Of a stretch of 17,649 bases of DNA, positions 13,653 to 17,649 are shown piece after piece (positions within the stretch are counted from its first letter, which is position 1; each line of letters begins with the position of its first letter). The notes beneath the pieces were generated by a model. That model was not told the origin of the DNA. It saw only the letters and a program-made list of their open reading frames with translations, and did not search any database. The DNA is from JAGBWK01 sp964490275 (GTDB taxonomy: Bacteria > Bacteroidota > Bacteroidia > Bacteroidales > Muribaculaceae). The stretch covers positions 1 to 17,649 of the forward strand of contig CAZBBL010000028.1 in the NCBI GenBank assembly GCA_964490275.1. The letters are read 5' to 3'. Position numbers and translations under genes: made by a program.

Positions 13653-15134
13653 TCAATAGTTGCGAGCGAAAATCACGCGGCATGCCGAAGGACGACCGGT
13701 GACCATACATTTGCCGGGAGTCTTGTCTCCTTCTAATGGGATGCAGCGAATGGTGGCTTTGGTTTCCTCTTTGATTTTCTCTTCGGTTTCGGTTGTGCCA
13801 TCCCAGTGAGCGAGGATGAAACCACCTTTTTCGATTTCTACCTTAAACTCGTCGTAGGTTTCGACCGTACGAGTCATTTCTTCGCGATGTTTGAGCGCTT
13901 TTTGGAAGATGTTGGCTTGGATATCTTCGAGCATATCGGCAACGACGCGTGCGATATTGTCGATAGGCAATGTCTCTTTTTCGAGGGTGTCGCGACGCAT
14001 TAGCTCAACAGTGCCCTCTTCGAGGTCGCGTGCACCGATAGCCAAGCGTACGGGTACGCCTTTAAGTTCGTAGTCGGCAAACTTAAAGCCGGGACGTTTG
14101 TTTTCGGCATCGTCGTATTTTACACTTACGCCGAGTGCGCGAAGCTCGTTGATAATCTGTTGCACTTTCTCGGAAATCTGAGCCAATTGCTCGGAGTTTT
14201 TGAAAATAGGCACGATGACGACTTGTATAGGAGCCAAGTGGGGCGGAAGCACCAAACCGTTATCGTCGGAGTGAGACATAATCAGAGCGCCCATCAAACG
14301 GGTTGAAACGCCCCATGAGTTGGCCCAAACCAATTCGGGTTGGTTGTCTTTGTTTACGAATGTTACGTCGAAAGCTTTAGCAAAGTTTTGACCGAGGTTG
14401 TGAGATGTGCCCGATTGCAGGGCTTTGCCATCTTGCATCATAGCCTCAATTGTGTAGGTGTTGAGGGCGCCGGCAAAACGTTCGTTGGCCGATTTGACAC
14501 CTTTAATTACCGGCATTGCCATATATTTCTCGGCGAAGTCGGCATAGAGGTTAATCATTTGTACGGTGCGTTGCTCTGATTCTTCGGCTGTAGCGTGAGC
14601 GCAGTGGCCCTCTTGCCAAAGAAACTCGGCTGTACGCAAGAACATACGAGTGCGCATCTCCCAACGCATCACGTTGGCCCATTGGTTGCAAAGGATAGGG
14701 AGGTCGCGATATGAGTGAATCCAGTTTTTATATGTGCCCCAAATGATGGTTTCAGAGGTCGGACGTACGATGAGCTCTTCTTCGAGTTTGGCATCGGGGT
14801 CAACGATGACACCATTGCCGTTGGGGTCGTTTTTGAGACGATAGTGAGTCACTACGGCACATTCTTTGGCAAAACCTTCAACGTGTTCGGCTTCGCGGCA
14901 AAGAAACGATTTCGGAATCAGCAGAGGGAAATAGGCATTTTGCACACCTGTTTCTTTAAACATTTTGTCGAGGGTTTGCTGCATTTTTTCCCAAATAGCA
15001 TAGCCGTAGGGTTTGATGACCATACATCCGCGTACAGCAGAGGGTTCAGCGAGGTCGGCTTTCACGACGAGCTCGTTGTACCATTGCGAATAATTTTCGC
15101 TTCGTTTGGTAAGATTTTTAAGTTCTTTAGCCAT
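13653..15134 (-). CDS. proS: Proline-tRNA ligase, archaeal/eukaryotic type
   Basis: This 493-residue class II aminoacyl-tRNA synthetase charges tRNA(Pro) with proline. Motif 1 lies near YFPLLIP (68-74), the proline-binding loop RPTSET at 124-129, motif 2 RTAEFLWQEGH at 167-177, and motif 3 in the region of GVSTRLMGALIMSHSDD (275-291). The anticodon-binding domain (about 301-400) and a C-terminal extension ending GKCMVTGRPSACRVIFARNY's last residues (474-493) follow. The roughly 180-residue editing domain found between motifs 2 and 3 in the common bacterial form is absent, which fits the shorter archaeal/eukaryotic type usual in Bacteroidota. It has its own promoter upstream and a terminator after it, so it is probably transcribed alone. 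Confidence 0.97.
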   Translation of the reverse strand: MAKELKNLTKRSENYSQWYNELVVKADLAEPSAVRGCMVIKPYGYAIWEKMQQTLDKMFKETGVQNAYFPLLIPKSFLCREAEHVEGFAKECAVVTHYRLKNDPNGNGVIVDPDAKLEEELIVRPTSETIIWGTYKNWIHSYRDLPILCNQWANVMRWEMRTRMFLRTAEFLWQEGHCAHATAEESEQRTVQMINLYADFAEKYMAMPVIKGVKSANERFAGALNTYTIEAMMQDGKALQSGTSHNLGQNFAKAFDVTFVNKDNQPELVWANSWGVSTRLMGALIMSHSDDNGLVLPPHLAPIQVVIVPIFKNSEQLAQISEKVQQIINELRALGVSVKYDDAENKRPGFKFADYELKGVPVRLAIGARDLEEGTVELMRRDTLEKETLPIDNIARVVADMLEDIQANIFQKALKHREEMTRTVETYDEFKVEIEKGGFILAHWDGTTETEEKIKEETKATIRCIPLEGDKTPGKCMVTGRPSACRVIFARNY

Positions 15135-15173
15135 TAGTTATAGCGTGAATTTTTTAGTTGTATTTTATAACTG

Positions 15174-15204
15174 CAAATTTACGAATAATTTTGCGATAGC
15201 CAAT
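15174..15204 (-). promoter_or_regulatory. Bacteroidota promoter for proS
   Basis: On the minus strand TTG (15201-15203, preceded by A), a 19-base spacer and TAAATTTG (15174-15181) match the Bacteroidota consensus. The predicted start of transcription is near 15167, giving a leader of about 30 bases to the proS start. The -33 element lies only about 13 bases past the stop of the upstream OmpA-like gene, and no terminator separates the two units, so some read-through into proS is likely. Confidence 0.7.
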
Positions 15205-15216
15205 GCATTGAGCCGT

Positions 15217-15837
15217 TTATTTCTTCTTGGCTGTTGACTCTTCAATCAGAGTGGTGTCGGGCACGATATAAACCTCAAGCCGGCGGTTAGCTGCACGATT
15301 CGATCGTGAGTTGTTGTCGAATAGAGGCTCGCTTGCCCCTTTGGGGAAGCCTACGATATTGTCGATTGAGCAATTTTCTCGCTCGTAGTAGTCGAGTATG
15401 GCGTTGATGCGATTTTCGGTCAAATCGCTCAGATACTCTTCCGAGCCGGTGTCGTCTGAGTGTACGGCGAGAATAAGCTTAAATTTATTGTCGGCGCTAA
15501 GAAAGCGTTTGAATCGAGAAAGTATGTTGGTGGCGTTGCGCGTAAGAGTCGTGTCGTTTGGTTGAAATAAATCGTCGGTTTGAACGGTGACAACGACAAC
15601 CTCGCCGTGGCGCATAGTTTCAACGTTGCGGGTCAAAGAGTCGCGAATCAAGTCGGTCGCCACTTGGTGCATATAAGTGGTGACATAAGTTCGCTGCTTT
15701 GCGCCTACAGCCGGAGTTTTAAGTTCGTGCTGCATTTCGTCGTCGTCGGCATCGCGCTGTTCGGCCGGTGATGTTTGGGCCACGCTGCTTAGGGCGATTG
15801 AAATAGAGCAGAATATGGTTAGCAGAATTTTTTTCAT
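15217..15837 (-). CDS. Exported OmpA-C-like protein
   Basis: The product is 206 residues from the start at 15837; the frame is open upstream to 16056, but that extension overlaps the neighbouring gene and reads as arginine-rich nonsense. MKKILLTIFCSISIALSSVAQ is a standard signal peptide (first 20 residues shown by KKILLTIFC and ALSSVA|QT) without a lipobox cysteine at the cut. A short acidic linker precedes an OmpA-C-like domain (about 78-193). Its signs are VHSDDTGSEEYLSDLTENR (125-143), GFPKGASEPL (163-172) and NRAANRRLEVYIVP (180-193), the last being the usual peptidoglycan-contacting region. It probably sits in the periplasm or loosely on the outer membrane and binds the cell wall. No beta-barrel is present. 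It begins 20 bases after the acidic gene. Confidence 0.82.
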   Translation of the reverse strand: MKKILLTIFCSISIALSSVAQTSPAEQRDADDDEMQHELKTPAVGAKQRTYVTTYMHQVATDLIRDSLTRNVETMRHGEVVVVTVQTDDLFQPNDTTLTRNATNILSRFKRFLSADNKFKLILAVHSDDTGSEEYLSDLTENRINAILDYYERENCSIDNIVGFPKGASEPLFDNNSRSNRAANRRLEVYIVPDTTLIEESTAKKK

Positions 15838-15857
15838 TACAAGCGTTGGTGAGTCTG

Positions 15858-16166
15858 TCAATCCAAAATCGAATCTTCGTAGTCGAGTTCGGCTTTGACG
15901 ATAGTGGCGATGTCGGCAGGGTCTACAGTCGACTCGTGGTCTTTCTTCAGCATACGATTGATATAGTCGATAAGCTCGGCTGCGACATCTTCTTCCTCTT
16001 CGGCTTCGAAGTCGTCGTCTATTTCGAGCATGCCGTTTTCTTCGTAGTAGTCCCAAATCATGTCGATAACGTTGAGCAATTCATCGTCGTCGTAGGGTTT
16101 GCGACCGCTTTGAGTGAGCGCCTTATTGATGGCTTTGATTGCTTGGTTTTCGTCGTAGATTTCCAT
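15858..16166 (-). CDS. Small acidic conserved-looking protein of unknown function
   Basis: A 102-residue protein I do not recognise. It is strongly acidic in the middle (EIDDDFEAEEEEDVAAELID, 48-67) and mainly predicted helical. The N-terminus (IYDENQAIKAINKALTQ) and the C-terminus (DPADIATIVKAELDYEDSIL) each look like an amphipathic helix pair. It has no signal peptide or membrane segment, so it is likely cytoplasmic. The coding case rests on an open frame with a sensible start, tight spacing to its neighbours (48 bases after rimM, 20 before the OmpA-like gene) and a well-ordered amino acid mix. The acidic patch might mimic nucleic acid or bind a basic partner such as ribosomal protein; that is a guess from its place next to rimM. 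Confidence 0.75.
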   Translation of the reverse strand: MEIYDENQAIKAINKALTQSGRKPYDDDELLNVIDMIWDYYEENGMLEIDDDFEAEEEEDVAAELIDYINRMLKKDHESTVDPADIATIVKAELDYEDSILD

Positions 16167-16214
16167 TGTTTTGACAGGTGTATTTTAGAGGTTTGGAGTA
16201 GAGTGTTATGCTTT

Positions 16215-16742
16215 CTAAATGTCAAGTAGTCCTTGTGGTAGATTTACAATCAGATGATTGTTGTCGGTGTCGATGTCGACGATAAACTCATCGGCCACGG
16301 GTATTAAAACATCGCCTTTGTCGGTCGATACGATAAACAACACGTTGTCGGTCGCATCGTCGATTGCAGTGATTTCTCCCGAGAGTTTGCCGTCGGCGTC
16401 AGAGATGGTAAATCCGATGAGGTCTTCGGCGTAGAAGCCGTCGCCGTCTTGTGCGTCGTCAATCTCGGGGAGCTCGTCGGTAAGGGCAAAGATGGTTTTG
16501 TTTGTCATCTGTGCCGCCTCGGTTTCGTTGGTGATGCCATCGATGGTTAGCAACAAGCTTTGGGCGCTGCGCGGACGTATTGCCGTGATGAAAAACGGCA
16601 CGTAGATGCCGTCGACGTCTACGACGATACAGCGCAAATCGGCCATGTCAACATCGATGTCGATTGTGGCTGAAATCTCGCCTTTTATGCCATGGGGATG
16701 GCCAAAGGTGCCTATTTCGGTGAGTTGCTCTGCTGCTATCAT
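16215..16742 (-). CDS. rimM: Ribosome maturation factor RimM
   Basis: The 175-residue length is normal for RimM, which helps assemble the head of the 30S ribosomal subunit and binds protein S19. The N-terminal RimM barrel starts with IGTFGHPHGIKGEISATI (10-27) and includes the VPFFITAIRPRS strand. The C-terminal PRC-barrel (about 98-175) shows FYAEDLIGFTISD, GEITAIDDATDNVLFIV and VLIPVADEFIVDID, a good match to the family. The gene follows the DUF4290 gene after 28 bases and precedes a small acidic gene, all on one likely transcript. Start and stop are clear. Confidence 0.95.
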   Translation of the reverse strand: MIAAEQLTEIGTFGHPHGIKGEISATIDIDVDMADLRCIVVDVDGIYVPFFITAIRPRSAQSLLLTIDGITNETEAAQMTNKTIFALTDELPEIDDAQDGDGFYAEDLIGFTISDADGKLSGEITAIDDATDNVLFIVSTDKGDVLIPVADEFIVDIDTDNNHLIVNLPQGLLDI

Positions 16743-16770
16743 TGTTGGAGGTGGCTAAAATTGCTGATGT

Positions 16771-17361
16771 TTATTTCTTTTTCTTCTTTTTGCCGGTGGT
16801 GGGAGCCGGAGCTTCTTTAAACTCGTGCAGACGCGATGTCGCTGTGTCGAGGCGTATCATGCCGTGCGACAACTCTGCCAAGTCTTTGAAAATCTTCTCG
16901 TCGTCGACGCCTTCGCTGTTTACTGCGAGCATGAGTTTCTTCATGTGATTGGCAATGAGCAATTCTAAAGCGTGGCGCTCTTCGCCCTCTTCGAGCGTAG
17001 TAGCTTTGGCAATCATCTGTTCGATATATTTGCCATAGTGGCGATAGCGAAATTTGCTGCCGGGTATTTCCAACGGCTCGGGTTGGGTATGTAGGTTTTC
17101 GGGCTTTACTATCTCGTAGGGGTAGTCGATGTCGAGTTTAAAGTCAGACATGATGGCCAAGTGGTCCCAAAGCTTTTGACGAAAATCTTCGGTGTTGGCC
17201 AAGCTTGGAAAAAGGTTGTACATCGAGGCAACGATGGTTTTGGCGCAGCGAGTGCGTTCATCGCGGTCTTCGATGGTCAGGCAGTGGTCGACCATGCGCT
17301 GGATATTGCGGCCATATTCGGGCAGCACCAACTTTTTTCGTTGTGTATTATAGCTTAGCAT
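16771..17361 (-). CDS. DUF4290 family protein
   Basis: A 196-residue protein of the DUF4290 family, found in Bacteroidota and without known function. I place the start at 17361 (MLSYNTQRKKLVLPEYGRNI), since an upstream in-frame ATG at 17403 falls inside the -7 box of the promoter. The stretch LVLPEYGRNIQRMVDH (11-26) is the most recognisable part, and KFRYRHYGKYIEQMI near residue 125 looks like a second copy of the same motif. The protein is mostly helical, with no signal peptide. It ends with six lysines after GK, a basic tail that could bind RNA or ribosomes; this would suit its place just before rimM but is a guess. It is the first gene of the rimM operon. Confidence 0.88.
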   Translation of the reverse strand: MLSYNTQRKKLVLPEYGRNIQRMVDHCLTIEDRDERTRCAKTIVASMYNLFPSLANTEDFRQKLWDHLAIMSDFKLDIDYPYEIVKPENLHTQPEPLEIPGSKFRYRHYGKYIEQMIAKATTLEEGEERHALELLIANHMKKLMLAVNSEGVDDEKIFKDLAELSHGMIRLDTATSRLHEFKEAPAPTTGKKKKKK

Positions 17362-17400
17362 TGATTCGTTGATATGTTGGTCAATAAATATATACTCCCA

Positions 17401-17408
17401 CAAAATTA
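17401..17408 (-). promoter_or_regulatory. Bacteroidota -7 box (TAATTTTG) for the DUF4290-rimM operon
   Basis: TAATTTTG on the minus strand matches TAnnTTTG, with the predicted transcription start near 17394 and a leader of about 33 bases to the start codon at 17361. The usual TTG at -33 is missing; an inverted repeat covers that place. Confidence 0.55.
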
Positions 17409-17418
17409 CTAATAATAA

Positions 17419-17437
17419 ACCAACTGAGAGAGTTGGT
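17419..17437. repeat. Inverted repeat upstream of the DUF4290-rimM promoter
   Basis: ACCAACT (17419-17425) and AGTTGGT (17431-17437) pair perfectly around GAGAG. The repeat lies across the -33 position of the promoter at 17401-17408, which makes it a candidate protein-binding site. It could also form an RNA hairpin on a transcript that reads past the fabG terminator. Confidence 0.45.
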
Positions 17438-17454
17438 AAGTGTGAATATTTTAT

Positions 17455-17498
17455 AAAAAAGTGAGGAGCCCTATTTGGATGTCAAATAGAGGCTCCTC
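17455..17498 (-). terminator. Strong intrinsic terminator after fabG
   Basis: On the minus strand GAGGAGCC, a bulged T and CTATTTG pair with CAAATAG and GGCTCCTC around a five-base loop, and the stem is followed by AC and six T. This is a classic Rho-independent terminator, 23 bases past the stop codon of the fabG-type gene, and it separates that gene from the rimM operon. Confidence 0.9.
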
Positions 17499-17521
17499 GC
17501 TATGGTTGGCAATGAAAATGA

Positions 17522-17649
17522 TTACATATTCATACCGCCGTCGACTTGGATAACCTGGCCGGTAACGTAGCTCGACATATCAGATGCCAAGAATGTGGCA
17601 ACGTTGGCGATATCGTCGGTTTGGCCACCACGACGCAACGGAATTTTCT
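17522..17649 (-). CDS. fabG: 3-oxoacyl-ACP reductase FabG, C-terminal fragment
   Basis: Only the last 42 codons are in the window; the gene continues past the right edge. The translated end includes IPLRRGGQTDDIANVATFLA, then SDMSSYVTGQ and VIQVDGGMNM before TAA. The phrases SSYVTGQ and QVDGGM are typical of the C-terminus of short-chain dehydrogenases of the FabG group, which reduce 3-oxoacyl-ACP with NADPH in fatty acid synthesis. FabG is the best fit, but with so little sequence another short-chain reductase such as a sugar or steroid enzyme cannot be excluded. A strong terminator follows. Confidence 0.82.
   Translation of the reverse strand, partial: KIPLRRGGQTDDIANVATFLASDMSSYVTGQVIQVDGGMNM

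Noticed and set aside
14715..15137. Plus-strand frame of 140 codons opposite proS
   Set aside because: It lies wholly against the conserved synthetase core, has no family resemblance and no promoter or neighbour in that direction.
15838..16056. N-terminal extension of the OmpA-like gene
   Set aside because: The added 73 residues are arginine-rich, overlap the acidic gene in another frame, and hide a clean signal peptide that begins at 15837.
1..17649. A defence island, prophage or secretion cluster, looked for because the prompt suggested a new system
   Set aside because: All genes are housekeeping, stress or envelope families on one strand with even composition. I saw no integrase, transposase, tRNA-linked site, toxin-antitoxin pair or repeat array.

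Overview
The window reads as ordinary chromosome of an anaerobic gut-type member of the Bacteroidales, perhaps close to Muribaculaceae. The reasons are: a full MoxR/Bat 'aerotolerance' operon with BatC and BatE modules, a DUF4290 gene next to rimM, a proline-tRNA ligase of the archaeal/eukaryotic type, several HU-like genes, and promoters of the Bacteroidota form (TTG, 19-20 bases, TAnnTTTG). Family-level placement is inference. Every gene I accept lies on the minus strand, so transcription runs from high to low coordinates. There is no RNA gene, insertion sequence, CRISPR array or phage gene. The longest stretches without a gene are 1542-1720 and 17362-17521. Both are under 200 bases and hold promoter, palindrome or terminator signals.

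Region by region, in transcription order. (1) 17522-17649 is the 3' end of a fabG-type reductase, closed by a strong terminator. (2) 17361-15217 is a likely operon: a DUF4290 protein, the ribosome maturation factor RimM, a small acidic protein and an exported OmpA-C-like protein. (3) proS has its own well-formed promoter and ends at a hairpin terminator. (4) 13559-11817 is a umuD-umuC pair (error-prone DNA synthesis), starting just after that terminator. (5) 11757-10363 holds a small HU protein and a long protein joining an HU-like domain, a membrane segment and a LysM-like domain; a good promoter precedes them. (6) 10216-1721 is the Bat operon: MoxR AAA+ ATPase, DUF58 protein, a BatD-like membrane protein, BatA, BatB, BatC, and one long frame joining BatD and BatE. 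(7) 1541-103 holds a small helix-turn-helix protein and a tandem universal stress protein, with a promoter flanked by two perfect palindromes.

How the genes fit together. In the Bat operon, MoxR is the likely chaperone-like ATPase. DUF58, BatA and BatB carry von Willebrand factor A folds with metal-binding motifs, and BatC, BatD and BatE supply periplasmic TPR, Ig-like and SH3-like parts. Together they probably form an inner-membrane and periplasmic complex for envelope or oxidative stress. The stress protein and the umuDC pair make the window rich in stress functions. I found no clearly new multi-gene system. The most interesting points are the HU-membrane-LysM protein, the BatD-BatE fusion, the palindromes around the small regulator's promoter, and the position of umuDC behind a terminator.
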